Assembly (NCBI RefSeq): GCF_002454115.1
Contig: NZ_DKIH01000010.1
Coordinates: 305,172-369,171, forward strand
DNA length: 64,000 bases
Origin: Sphingopyxis sp. UBA6723
Lineage (GTDB): Bacteria; Pseudomonadota; Alphaproteobacteria; Sphingomonadales; Sphingomonadaceae
Reading direction: 5' to 3'
The number at the start of each line of letters is the position of its first letter. Positions within the stretch are counted from its first letter, which is position 1. This document shows positions 36,525 to 45,348 of this stretch, in pieces. The translations under genes were made by a program, and so were the position numbers. The notes beneath the pieces were generated by a model. It saw nothing but the letters and a program-made list of their open reading frames with translations. It made no database searches and was not told the origin of the DNA.

Positions 36525-37175
36525 ATGCGCAGCATTTTCGCCGCAGTCGCCGCCGTCGCGTTGGTTCCGGCCAGCGCCAGTGCCGCCACGCTTGTCAATG
36601 GCAGTTTTGAAAACGGCACTCTGACAAATCCGAGCTTCGCGACCGTCGCCGGGGGTAACTCGACCTCGATCAACGGCTGGGTCGTGACGGGCAACAGCGT
36701 CGATTATATCGGCAGCTATTGGTCGGCGCAGCAGGGCTCGCGCAGCATTGATCTGAATGGCAATGGCCAAGGCGGAATTCAGCAGACGTTCGATACCGTC
36801 GTGGGGCAGCTATATAACATCAGCTTCTGGCTGGCGGGTAACACCGACGGTAACCCCACCACCAAGTCTGTCCGGGTCGGTGCGGGCAACGTCAGTTCGG
36901 TCTTCACCTTCGACACCACCGGATTTAGCGCGCCAAACAACATGGGGTGGAAGAACTATAATTTCCAGTTTACCGCCGGCCCTGGCACATCGACCACGTT
37001 GTCCTTTGCGTCACTCGATACAGGATCCTTTGGTGCATCGCTGGACAATGTATCGGTGTCAGCTGTTCCGGAACCTGCGACATGGGCCATGATGATGCTT
37101 GGCATTGGCTTGATTGGCGGTGCAATGCGCCGCCGGACCACCGCTCAGTCCGCAACTCGCCTGATTAAGGCCTGA
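36525..37175 (+). CDS. PEPxxWA-CTERM protein with DUF642/choice-of-anchor C-like domain
   Basis: A signal peptide (MRSIFAAVAAVALVPASASA) precedes LVNGSFENG near residue 23 and INGWVVTGNSVDYIG and GSRSIDLNGNGQGGIQQTF, the pattern of DUF642-related galactose-binding-like domains. The C-terminus has AVPEPATWAMMMLGIGLIGG with MRRR. It is 216 residues long with GAAGGGG upstream. It probably binds carbohydrate outside the cell after sorting. Confidence 0.9.
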   Translation: MRSIFAAVAAVALVPASASAATLVNGSFENGTLTNPSFATVAGGNSTSINGWVVTGNSVDYIGSYWSAQQGSRSIDLNGNGQGGIQQTFDTVVGQLYNISFWLAGNTDGNPTTKSVRVGAGNVSSVFTFDTTGFSAPNNMGWKNYNFQFTAGPGTSTTLSFASLDTGSFGASLDNVSVSAVPEPATWAMMMLGIGLIGGAMRRRTTAQSATRLIKA

Positions 37176-37192
37176 CCTAAATCCCGCGCGGC

Positions 37193-37220
37193 CCTGCCGT
37201 CGGCTAAGTACGACGGCAGG
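37193..37220 (+). terminator. Rho-independent-type hairpin after the DUF642-like gene
   Basis: CCTGCCGTC at 37,193-37,201 pairs perfectly with GACGGCAGG at 37,212-37,220, with a 10-base loop and TTCATT after it. It lies just after the stop at 37,175. Confidence 0.65.
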
Positions 37221-37868
37221 TTCATTGATAATGGCTCGGGTCGGGTCGACCCGCCTTGTCTATTCTCTTTGTAAGAATCTTGGTTCGTACCAAAATTCGC
37301 GTTCGGGCGTTCATGTCGGTTCGCCGTGGTCGGGGCCTGCACATTCGAGCTGGGAATTTGAACGACCGCCAAAGTCAGGATGCTGAAGGCCTGGCAGTTC
37401 GGGCGCGACAAAGCTTATCGCTGCGTATTGCATTCACTGCGGCTGAGTGCTCATTCATAAATCCGGATAGATTGTTGGCGCTTGCGAATGGCGTTTCATC
37501 AGGGTCGTCAACAGGCAGGCTGTGACTGTCGAGCCTCAAGCAAACGCGCTTATGCAACGGCCAGAGGCTGCTGATTTCTGCCGCCTATCGCATTGTGTGA
37601 GCGCGACACATTGGCGCTCTGCCGATGTTTGTGCGGCATGTTCTTCGCCGGTTCGGCAAACGGCGCGTCGCGCGACACACTAAAGATTTCCGATGTCGAC
37701 CAATCCACCGGGGTGGAGCAATCGGTTACGAGAACGATCTCGAAAATAGGCGGGGCGACGTTGCCGGACAGGGCGGAGAGCGACGTGTTGAACCAGGAGA
37801 TGCTCCGGTGGACGCGCTAGCGTCGGTCGCTCGTCCAATTGGTTCGATAGTCTGAAGATATGTTTGGG
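37221..37868. other. Intergenic region without a convincing gene
   Basis: About 650 bases between two convergent PEP-CTERM genes. Short frames occur on both strands but none has a motif, signal peptide or ribosome-binding site I trust. Confidence 0.4.
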
Positions 37869-37896
37869 GGAACCGCCGTCCGTTGACGGCGGTTCC
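37869..37896. terminator. Perfect 12-bp hairpin beside the convergent PEP-CTERM gene
   Basis: GGAACCGCCGTC and GACGGCGGTTCC pair over 12 bp with a 4-base loop, 18 bases beyond the stop of the minus-strand PEP-CTERM gene. No T-run follows on either strand, so it may also act as a barrier to read-through or as an RNA 3' end stabiliser. Confidence 0.5.
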
Positions 37897-37913
37897 TCAG
37901 TCCAGCGCTGAAT

Positions 37914-38561
37914 TCAAACGTAGGCAGCGGTACGATACTGACGGCGGCGTGTCCGCAGCACCCCACCGACGAAGCCCAGTCCGAGCAGCATCATGGCCCA
38001 CGTTGCCGGCTCAGGAACCGCGCCCGGTGAGGCAATCGTGTAAGGCGTGGCATTGGCCAAGGCCTGATTGCCGATGTTCGTATAGCCGTTGAGAAAGGGC
38101 TGCCCGAAAGGATCTGCCGCCGAATTGACCGTGATCGTGCCGCCATTCATTTTGAACAGGTAGTTCACACCCTCCAGCGTAAAGATGGTGTTGAAGAAAA
38201 AGCCGTTAAAGGCGCCATTATTATATTGCACCATTGCCGTCGGATCGTCGGCCAGGGTGAACACATAGGGACCAAAGTTGAACTTGAAGGCGTCAGCAGC
38301 GGGAATGCTCGTAATATCAGCATAGCTGTTGAAGAAGACGTTGACGAAGCCCGACCCCGCGGCCGGGATCAGGTCTTGATCATATACGAAACTGCCGGTG
38401 AATGTGTCACCCGGGAAGAACGGATCGCGCAGCGGGTCGCGCACATTCGCGTCACCCCCAAACACGCCCGAAGAGAAATCGGCCTTGACGTAAGATGCTG
38501 CATGGGCCGGCGTGGCGAATAGCAGCAGGACGAGTGCCGCGGCTAAAGTACGAAATGTCAT
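37914..38561 (-). CDS. PEPxxWA-CTERM sorting-domain protein
   Basis: From ATG at 38561 (GAGGGGAA upstream) the protein has 215 residues: signal peptide MTFRTLAAALVLLLFATPAHA, a beta-rich middle with FTGSFVYDQDLIPAAG, and the C-terminus AVPEPATWAMMLLGLGFVGG followed by RTRRRQ. It is a probable exosortase substrate of unknown mature function. Confidence 0.88.
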   Translation of the reverse strand: MTFRTLAAALVLLLFATPAHAASYVKADFSSGVFGGDANVRDPLRDPFFPGDTFTGSFVYDQDLIPAAGSGFVNVFFNSYADITSIPAADAFKFNFGPYVFTLADDPTAMVQYNNGAFNGFFFNTIFTLEGVNYLFKMNGGTITVNSAADPFGQPFLNGYTNIGNQALANATPYTIASPGAVPEPATWAMMLLGLGFVGGVLRTRRRQYRTAAYV

Positions 38562-39324
38562 GATGTTCCCCTCAGTCGATCGGATGTGAGCATTCAACGA
38601 CTCAGCCCGCGCCCAAGACCAGTCATCAGAGCGATGGCAGGGAAGAGCCATCTGATCAATTCTTTGTTAACCTTTCTGTATAAAAACTTGGTTCATATTA
38701 AGACATCTATATTTGGGTGTGCTCTCTCCAACGGCCCCCGCATGTGCCGACATCGCGGTTAGACCATCAACGAAGGCGACTTTTTCGCTTTCTTTGGCCG
38801 TTCTACCGTAAACCCAAGTCGACCAGATATCCCAGCGCGAATGGGCAAATCCGCCGTTTCCACTGTTGCCCTGGGCGCCAATGGTGCGGTGCCATGACCC
38901 GCGACCTAGGCGAGAGGCTTCCTGGTGCCGCGAAATCGCCGAATTCCATGTCAAAGTGCGTATAATCCGATTCTCTCAAATGCGCGGCGCGGCATGGGAT
39001 CAAGGGGCTTGCACCCATCTAGCTGTGTTGCCGCCATGGCGGGGAATGTTCGACGCCCTGTTGGCGGAACGACATCGCGCCGATGTCCAAGCGTGGTGAA
39101 ACGGGCGAGCTTCTGATCAGGCCGATGCAGGTAATGAGTGCAATCTTCGTATTGCCGCTCGGCGCAACCCCGGGCTTGTGGCTTTGATACGCGCCTTGCA
39201 GCAAATGTAGGCGGCAATTGCAGAACCGTTCCAAAACGAAACAACTTCTAAAGTCTGGCAGCAGCAGGGCATGGACTCGCGCCGAGAAATCTTACAAATG
39301 TTAAGAAATCTTAACGGGGGTATT
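38562..39324. other. Divergent region between two PEP-CTERM genes
   Basis: About 760 bases hold the upstream regions of both genes. A GTTAAC lies at about 38,653-38,658 and a palindrome GTTAAGAAATCTTAAC at 39,300-39,315, next to the start of the plus-strand gene. Minus-strand frames in the middle do not match known families. Confidence 0.4.
39300..39315. promoter_or_regulatory. Palindrome next to the ribosome-binding site of a PEP-CTERM gene
   Basis: GTTAAG and CTTAAC are a perfect inverted repeat with a 4-base centre, directly before GGGGGTATT and the start codon. AAATCTTA also occurs just upstream as a direct repeat. It could be an operator or a leader RNA element. Confidence 0.35.
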
Positions 39325-39876
39325 ATGAAAAGACTTTGGATCGCTTGTTCGTTCGCAGCTTTGCTTTCGGCTTCGCCTGCTCAAGCAGCGACTTTGATCG
39401 GGGATACGGTAACCTGTGCGCAGGTCGGTGCGGGATCGACCTATTCCTGCTTTACCAACTCGGCGATTGTGGGTGGCGGTCGCGAGTTTGTTGTCGGTGC
39501 CGCGCCCAATCCGGCTATTGGACTCAACTTCAACGGCGGCGGACTGCGGATTACCAACATTTCGGGCGGGGCACTCTTCCTGACGCAGACCATCGTTTCG
39601 CTTGCGGACCTGTCGAAGGCATTCACCAGTGCCAACTTGCTTAATTCTTCGATCCTCGGTTTTGGCCAATCTGATGTGACGATCCAGAATGGTGTGCTGC
39701 GACTCGATTTCGCTGGCACCGTTTGGGGGCGTAACTCGACCGCCAATATCGCGCTCGACACGGCCGCAGCGGTGCCCGAGCCGGGTACCTGGGCCATGAT
39801 GCTGCTTGGACTGGGGGCAATGGGTGCAGCGATGCGCTCACGCCGCCGCCAGAAGATCAGCGTTCGCTACGCTTGA
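39325..39876 (+). CDS. PEPxxWA-CTERM sorting-domain protein
   Basis: From ATG at 39325 (GGGGG upstream) the protein has 183 residues: signal peptide MKRLWIACSFAALLSASPAQA, a short extracellular part with GGGLRITNISGG, and the C-terminus AVPEPGTWAMMLLGLGAMG followed by RSRRRQ. The frame is open upstream to 39271, but the signal peptide and ribosome-binding site fix the start. It is a probable exosortase substrate. Confidence 0.9.
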   Translation: MKRLWIACSFAALLSASPAQAATLIGDTVTCAQVGAGSTYSCFTNSAIVGGGREFVVGAAPNPAIGLNFNGGGLRITNISGGALFLTQTIVSLADLSKAFTSANLLNSSILGFGQSDVTIQNGVLRLDFAGTVWGRNSTANIALDTAAAVPEPGTWAMMLLGLGAMGAAMRSRRRQKISVRYA

Positions 39877-39905
39877 CCGGACTGACGTTCGGCATTGGAC
39901 ATCGG

Positions 39906-39939
39906 GGGGCTCGGGTCTGGCATGACCTGAGCCCCTTTT
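39906..39939 (+). terminator. Rho-independent terminator after the PEP-CTERM gene
   Basis: GGGGCTCGGGTC pairs with GACCTGAGCCCC over 12 positions, one of them a G-T pair, with a 6-base loop and TTTT after it. It lies about 30 bases after the stop. Confidence 0.8.
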
Positions 39940-41149
39940 GCGACGATTGCTCGTATCCATATCGCCTTTGGGGCCAGGCTGGGCTTTGGGCAGTTCGTGA
40001 TGTCGTCGTGACAGAAACACCGCATGGAACCGCCGCGCGATTCAATCTACTTTGAGCAGCTCGCGCGCGTGGCCCGAGCGAAGGCTAGCCGTTGCGGAGA
40101 CCCTTTTCTGGCGCGCCGTCTTCGCGAGGCAGCGATTCATCACGACCGCACGGCTCGAAAGCTTCGCCGCGCCGAGCAGGCAGGAAAATCCTGACTGCCA
40201 AGCCCCGCTCATCCTGACGGGAAGACAGCGAAATCACGATTGCTTCTCGGCGCGCGTGGACTGCCGGCGATCTTAAAGGTGACAGCTGCGTGTCACCTTG
40301 CGCCGCGTTGCTGCAGCATCGCCAACAACCCATCTTAGACGTGGGCCTCAAACAATTCCGTCATCAAATCATCCTCGGCGCGCCCTTCACTGCAGCGGGT
40401 GGCTTCGGCTTGCCGAGGCTTCAACGTTGCGTCGTGTGCCCCAGCGCTGTCCCTTCCACCGGTTGTTCAAGTGGCTCGGTCGAATTTCGCAAATGTTACG
40501 ACCTCGTGCGGAGGATAAACCATCGCCCGCCCCAAAAAGATGTTGGGTAGACCGGCAGCCGACCTGCCCCCTAGGCAACATGCATCCTGCGCACATCGCC
40601 CGTTGATCACGCGACCCGATCATCGGCGGCATACGCCGCCGGGGTCGGAGCGGCAAAATTCGCTTCGGCCCTTTTTCGGCAAGCTCTTCCGGTAGCCCGT
40701 GCGGCGGCGCGGTTTGGGGTAACGCAGCGTTTATGTGCTCCAGGCGAAGAGAGCGCGGGCACCACGACCAACTCTGAACTGCGCTTCTCGGTTCACAAGC
40801 AAGCAATCGCCGATCTGAGCCGATGTGCCATCTCGATGGATTGATCCGGTGACCGGAACAAGCAGCCTATAGAGATACCACCAGCTTCATTTTACCTTCA
40901 TAGGTCAGGGTTATAGTAGCCAGGCTCTGCGACGCCGCGACCCGCGGCGCAGGGCCGAAACTTGGCATGGACAAACTTGTGTGTGCCATCAAAACTAGCC
41001 CGGTCCTCCCCACTCCGAGGGTCGGGCTTTTTTGTGTGCGCTTCGACCGCGTCAAGCCGAAGCCGTCCGGAACGACGTTCCGTCCTGAACCGGTTGGCGA
41101 ATTGCTGTCAGGATAGATCAGAGGTGTAGCGTAGCCAGCGCTTTTGCCA
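39940..41149. other. Scrambled intergenic region at the left edge of the accessory island
   Basis: About 1.2 kb without a convincing gene. It has a perfect hairpin AAGGTGACA...TGTCACCTT at 40,276-40,299 and a terminator-like hairpin at 40,997-41,033. Several frames remain open on each strand but carry no motifs, and the composition changes from piece to piece. It may be made of decayed insertion sequences or other remnants. Confidence 0.4.
40997..41033 (+). terminator. Strong hairpin with T6 run in an otherwise gene-poor stretch
   Basis: AGCCCGGTCCTC and GAGGGTCGGGCT pair over 12 positions, two of them G-T, with an 8-base loop and then six T. No gene is visible just upstream on the plus strand, so it may end a small RNA or be the remnant of a lost gene. 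Confidence 0.65.
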
Positions 41150-41360
41150 CCGCACCCCTTTTGCAGCGACCATTGACATACGCGTTCCACTGATCGGCGC
41201 CGCGGATAGCGCGGGCAGGTCGCGGCGATCATGATCGTCTTGCGCGCGGGCGCCTGCGACGTCGCAGGCCTTCCATCATGGGGATGAAGATGCCTTTGTC
41301 GCTCCACCGCTTCCAGCGATCGTAGAGCGTCTTTGATGGGCCACATCCTCTTCGCATCGT
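41150..41360 (-). pseudogene. Decayed IS5-family transposase fragment
   Basis: The reverse strand reads GPSKTLYDRWKRWSDKGIF followed by IPMMEGL, matching the conserved N-terminal part of IS5-type transposases. After a frame change comes KTIMIAATCPRYPRRRS, which recalls the KTVMIDATYLKAHRTA part of the catalytic domain, with the usual Asp missing. The fragment is frameshifted and far too short to be active. Confidence 0.65.
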
Positions 41361-41436
41361 GCCACCTCTGCCCATTGTCGGTGTGCTAGGCCGATGAAGT
41401 AGTTGTTTGAAACCGAATTTTGATCACAATCAGAGC

Positions 41437-41459
41437 GTAAGCCAAGTAACGTCGCTTAC
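41437..41459. promoter_or_regulatory. Inverted repeat upstream of the peptide genes
   Basis: GTAAGC and GCTTAC are perfect 6-base arms 11 bases apart, ending 23 bases before the first peptide start. It may be an operator. AAAGGAGATAT just after it is a strong ribosome-binding site. Confidence 0.4.
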
Positions 41460-41482
41460 ATTCAGATAAAGGAGATATCATA

Positions 41483-41710
41483 ATGACATATATTAGTCAT
41501 AATGACGTGTATGAAAACGGTATTCATGAACTAAGCTTTGATGAAATTTCTGAAGTGGGTGGCGGGCCCGTGGTTCTGGTACCTCTAATAGTTCCAGTAG
41601 TCAAAATTGCTGGAGGTATCCTTGCTGGTATTATCGCTGCGAATGCTGTCGGTGGATTAATTGATGGCCTTGCTGGAAACCCAGAAGAAACAGAGCCAGC
41701 AAAAAAATAG
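41483..41710 (+). CDS. Double-glycine-leader peptide 1 (two-peptide bacteriocin or glycine-zipper toxin)
   Basis: The 75-residue peptide has a leader ending ELSFDEISEVGG (residues 16-27), the consensus read by C39-peptidase exporters. The mature part of about 48 residues is very hydrophobic (residues 29-65) with GxxxG at 45-49 and 58-62 and a charged tail NPEETEPAKK. This is the build of class IIb microcin-like or glycine-zipper peptides. The gene is AT-rich, unlike the downstream exporter, and has AAAGGAG before its start. Confidence 0.8.
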   Translation: MTYISHNDVYENGIHELSFDEISEVGGGPVVLVPLIVPVVKIAGGILAGIIAANAVGGLIDGLAGNPEETEPAKK

Positions 41711-41729
41711 TATTAAGGACAAAATCCAC

Positions 41730-41894
41730 ATGATTCAGGAACTACAATTTGATGAAATTCAAATGATTTGCGGAAGTGGTGAAGTCAGTGACATCATTGA
41801 TTCTGTCGTTGAAGGCATCGATAAGCTCGCCGACACTGCATATCAAGCCGGACATCGCCTTGGGTCTGCCCTCAGGTCGTTGTTTGTTGAATAA
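41730..41894 (+). CDS. Double-glycine-leader peptide 2
   Basis: From ATG at 41730 (AAGGAC upstream) the 54-residue peptide has the short leader MIQELQFDEIQMICGSG, similar to that of peptide 1 (ELxFDEI). Cleavage is expected after Gly-Ser or Ser-Gly at residues 15-17. The mature part, about 38 residues, is an amphipathic helix with a GxxxG motif, GHRLG at 41-45, and ends SALRSLFVE. It lies 19 bases after peptide 1, which suggests a two-component toxin. Confidence 0.75.
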   Translation: MIQELQFDEIQMICGSGEVSDIIDSVVEGIDKLADTAYQAGHRLGSALRSLFVE

Positions 41895-41989
41895 ATAGTA
41901 TGTCCGCGCTGCTTTGGTGGCGCGGACATATTTGTCATATATTCAAATTTATTATATTTTACGATCTTATTGGTAACTGGCATAAATTA

Positions 41990-43213
41990 ATGTTCAGACC
42001 TGAAGCTATTGCGAAACACCACAATCGCTTGATTGGAGAAGTGGCGATTGCGGTGCCGGTTGCGTGGCAGGGTATTGGCGCATTAATTTTTTTTGGCGTG
42101 GCTGCTGGGGTGTTATTTTTGTCGTTGGCAAGCTATTCTCGTGTCGAAACCGTCACAGGCACGATAGCTCCGGACGCTGGCGTTTCATCCATTGTTTCAA
42201 CCCGCGCGGGGGTTATCGCCGCCTTGGCTGTTCAAGAAGGTCAGAGCGTGGCCGCGGGCGCCGAGCTCGCCACCGTCCGGACTGAAGAGGATGGCGCGGC
42301 CATGTTTTCACCCGCTGCCCTGGTGGAAGCTGCGATAGCTCAACAGGATGCGAGCTTGGCCGCCCAATCCAGCGCAGCACAAGCATCTGCCGCAGCGCAG
42401 GCCTCCCAGCTTGCCGCACAATATTCTGGCATCGCTTCCGAAATCACCCATCTTCAATCGCAGATCACGACCCAGCAATCCTTGATCGCCTCCGCGCAAA
42501 AGGATCTCGACCGCGCCCGCACGGTCGCCGATCGGGGATTTATCAGCGGGCGGGATCTGCAAATACGCGAAGAAACCCTGCTCGCACGGCAGCAGGGTCT
42601 TTCACAGCTCGAACAATCGCTCGCATCCAAACGTGCTGCTCTGGCCGAGACCGAACGCTCCGCCGCTCAGATATCGGCCCAGGCCCGCATTCAAACTGCA
42701 AGCCTGTCCGCCACACGGGCGGAGGTCGCCCAGCAAGCCGCGAGCACGGCGGGCGCGCGATCTTATGTACTACGAGCGCCGGTAGCAGGCCGGGTCACCG
42801 CCCTCACGGCCCGCGTGGGGCAGCCTGCCCGTCCACAAGGTCAGTTAATGACCATCGTGCCAGCTGGCGCAAAACTACGCGCGGAACTGGCCGTGCCAAG
42901 CGCCGCCATCGGCTTTGTGAAACGCGGACAGCAAGTCCGAGTTGCGATCGATGCTTTCCCATACCAGCGCTTCGGCACGATTTCAGGAAAGGTGCAAACC
43001 GTATCAGCAAGCGCGGTGAGCATTCAAGGGCCGGACGGCGCGACGATTGCGGTCTATCCGGTTACTGTCGCCATCGATCAAGCGAGCGTTGTCGCCTATG
43101 GTCGCACCGAACCGCTGGTATCGGGGATGACGGTAACAGCGCGGATCGTCACCGAAAAACAATCCTTGCTGGAATGGCTGTTCGAGCCGCTATTCGCTGT
43201 GCGGCGGCGGTAG
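41990..43213 (+). CDS. HlyD-family membrane fusion protein of the peptide exporter
   Basis: This inner-membrane adaptor spans the periplasm and links the ABC exporter to an outer-membrane channel. ATG at 41990 gives 407 residues: a membrane helix near residues 26-50, a biotinyl-lipoyl-like domain with VSSIVSTRAGVIAALAVQEGQSVAAG, a long Ala/Gln-rich coiled coil (about 110-265), and a C-terminal barrel domain. The frame is open to 41900, but the upstream part is AT-rich and lacks similarity. It lies 95 bases after peptide 2. Confidence 0.87.
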   Translation: MFRPEAIAKHHNRLIGEVAIAVPVAWQGIGALIFFGVAAGVLFLSLASYSRVETVTGTIAPDAGVSSIVSTRAGVIAALAVQEGQSVAAGAELATVRTEEDGAAMFSPAALVEAAIAQQDASLAAQSSAAQASAAAQASQLAAQYSGIASEITHLQSQITTQQSLIASAQKDLDRARTVADRGFISGRDLQIREETLLARQQGLSQLEQSLASKRAALAETERSAAQISAQARIQTASLSATRAEVAQQAASTAGARSYVLRAPVAGRVTALTARVGQPARPQGQLMTIVPAGAKLRAELAVPSAAIGFVKRGQQVRVAIDAFPYQRFGTISGKVQTVSASAVSIQGPDGATIAVYPVTVAIDQASVVAYGRTEPLVSGMTVTARIVTEKQSLLEWLFEPLFAVRRR

Positions 43214-43218
43214 GCACT

Positions 43219-45348
43219 ATGCTCGATTTAGGCTTTCTGGCCCGCTCGCGGGTGCGGCTTGTGCGGCAGACCGAGATTGCCGAATGCGGCCTTGCCTCCC
43301 TGACGATGGTCGCCAATTATCATGGCCTCGACATCGACCTCGGCACCATGCGCCGCCGTTTTGCACCAAGCTTGCGCGGTGCAGCGCTCAAAACACTGAT
43401 TGGACTGGCCGACCGGATTGGTCTCACCCCGCGGGCGGTCAAGCTGCCATTGGAACAACTTGGCAATCTTCATGTCCCTGCGGTGCTGCACTGGAACATG
43501 AACCATTATGTGGTGCTCGAACGGGTCAAGGGCGAAAAGGCGCTGATCCATAACCCCGATGGCCGTTCGACCTGGATGCCGATGGCCGAGGTCTCCGACC
43601 ATTTTACCGGTGTCGCCCTGGAACTTCGTCCCACCAACGATTTTCAGACTGGCAAATCGCGTGAACGGTTGAAGCTCGCGCAGCTATGGCAGCGCATGAC
43701 CGGCATCAAACGGGCGCTGCTGCAAGTGCTGGTGCTGACGCTGGTGCTGCAAGCGTTTGTGCTGGCTTCGCCCTATTACATGCAGCTTGCCATCGATCAG
43801 GCCATTCCTGCCCTCGACAATGACCTGCTCACGGTGCTTGCGCTTGGGTTCGCGCTTTTCACTATCATCAATGCGGGTGCGGCGTTGCTGCGCTCGTTCG
43901 TGCTGCTTGTGGCTGGCACGAGCATTGGGTTCAGCCTGGCATCGAACATTGCGCGGCGGCTGTTCCGACTGCCGATTGACTGGTTTGAGAAACGCTATAC
44001 GGGCGACATTTTGTCGCGCTTCCAATCCATTGGGCCCATTCAAAACTTTCTGACCCAAGGCGCCGTTGCTGCGTTGGTCGACGGCGTCATGGCGATCCTG
44101 ACGTTGGCGCTGATGTTCTGGTATAGCCCGCTACTCGCTTTCGTCGCGTTGATCGCTTTCGTGCTTTACGCGGTGGTCCGCTTCGTTTCCTTTTCGTTTG
44201 AGCGCGAAGCGATAGAGGCGTCCATTGTCACCAGCGGCAAAGAACAAAGCACGCTGATCGAGACGTTGCGCGGTATGACAACGCTGCGCCTATTCGGGCG
44301 TGAAACACTGCGTCACGCGCTGTGGCAGACGCGGCTGACCGATGCGGTCAATGCCGATGTCCGCGTGGCGCGGATCGGCATTTGGCAAGTCACGGCAAAC
44401 TCGATCATCTTTGGCATCGAGAACATTGTCGCCATCTGGCTTGCGGTTGGGTTCGTGATCAATGGGGTCGGATTCAGCGTGGGCATGGTCTTTGCCTATA
44501 TGGCTTACAAGGGTCAATTCATCGGCAAGGCCGCTGCGCTGATCGACCAGGCTATCGCGTTCCGAATGCTGGGGCTCCACCTTGAACGCCTGTCTGACAT
44601 TGCCTTATCCAGCGAGGACAGGAGTTTCGGCGAAAGCGCTGAAATTCAAACTGAGCTCGAAGGCAAAATCGAGTTGCGTGAGATATTCTACCGCTACGCG
44701 CCGAGTGAACCGCTGGTACTCGACGGTGTCAACCTGATCGTCGAACCTGGCGAACATGTCGCAATCACGGGGCCATCGGGCGGCGGTAAGTCCACATTGG
44801 TCAAGCTGCTGCTCGGCCTCGTTGAGCCGGAAGCTGGCGAGGTGCTGGTCGATGGTCTGCCGCTTGCGCGGTTTGGCCATAAGAGCTTCCAAAGCCAGAT
44901 TGCAGCGGTTCTGCAAGAGGATAGCCTGTTCGCAGGCAGCTTGGCTGACAATATTGCGCTGTTCGATGAAACCATCGATTTGGAGCGAGTGATGGCGGCG
45001 GCGGTCGCCGCATCGATCCATGACGACATTGCCCGAATGCCAATGCAATATGAAACACTGGTCGGCGATATGGGGTCAACGCTGTCGGGCGGACAAAAGC
45101 AGCGCGTGCTGCTTGCTCGTGCGCTTTACCGTCAGCCTAGAATCCTCATTATGGACGAAGGCACCGCGCACCTAGATGTGGGCCATGAGCAAGCGGTTAA
45201 CGCTGCCATTGGCGCAATGGGCATAACGCGCATTATCATTGCCCACCGGCAAGAAACCATATCGGCGGCCAACCGCATTTTGGTGATGACGGGCGGCAAA
45301 GCGCACGAGCTACCGATTGCTGCAAAGACAGGTGATTTCAGCTCCTAA
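43219..45348 (+). CDS. Bacteriocin-type ABC exporter with N-terminal C39 peptidase domain
   Basis: The 709-residue protein cleaves double-glycine leaders and exports the peptides. The C39 domain shows Cys23 in EIAECGLASL, His96 in NMNHYVVLE and Asp114 in HNPDG, so the catalytic triad is intact. A six-helix membrane domain (about 160-440) is followed by an ATPase domain with Walker A GPSGGGKST, signature LSGGQKQR and Walker B ILIMDEGTAHLD. ATG at 43219 lies 5 bases after the HlyD stop. No TolC-like gene is nearby, so an outer-membrane channel encoded elsewhere is presumably used. Confidence 0.92.
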   Translation: MLDLGFLARSRVRLVRQTEIAECGLASLTMVANYHGLDIDLGTMRRRFAPSLRGAALKTLIGLADRIGLTPRAVKLPLEQLGNLHVPAVLHWNMNHYVVLERVKGEKALIHNPDGRSTWMPMAEVSDHFTGVALELRPTNDFQTGKSRERLKLAQLWQRMTGIKRALLQVLVLTLVLQAFVLASPYYMQLAIDQAIPALDNDLLTVLALGFALFTIINAGAALLRSFVLLVAGTSIGFSLASNIARRLFRLPIDWFEKRYTGDILSRFQSIGPIQNFLTQGAVAALVDGVMAILTLALMFWYSPLLAFVALIAFVLYAVVRFVSFSFEREAIEASIVTSGKEQSTLIETLRGMTTLRLFGRETLRHALWQTRLTDAVNADVRVARIGIWQVTANSIIFGIENIVAIWLAVGFVINGVGFSVGMVFAYMAYKGQFIGKAAALIDQAIAFRMLGLHLERLSDIALSSEDRSFGESAEIQTELEGKIELREIFYRYAPSEPLVLDGVNLIVEPGEHVAITGPSGGGKSTLVKLLLGLVEPEAGEVLVDGLPLARFGHKSFQSQIAAVLQEDSLFAGSLADNIALFDETIDLERVMAAAVAASIHDDIARMPMQYETLVGDMGSTLSGGQKQRVLLARALYRQPRILIMDEGTAHLDVGHEQAVNAAIGAMGITRIIIAHRQETISAANRILVMTGGKAHELPIAAKTGDFSS

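Noticed and set aside
38667..39244. Minus-strand frames in the divergent PEP-CTERM region
   Set aside because: Trp- and Ser-rich translations without a signal peptide or family pattern; most likely chance frames in regulatory DNA.
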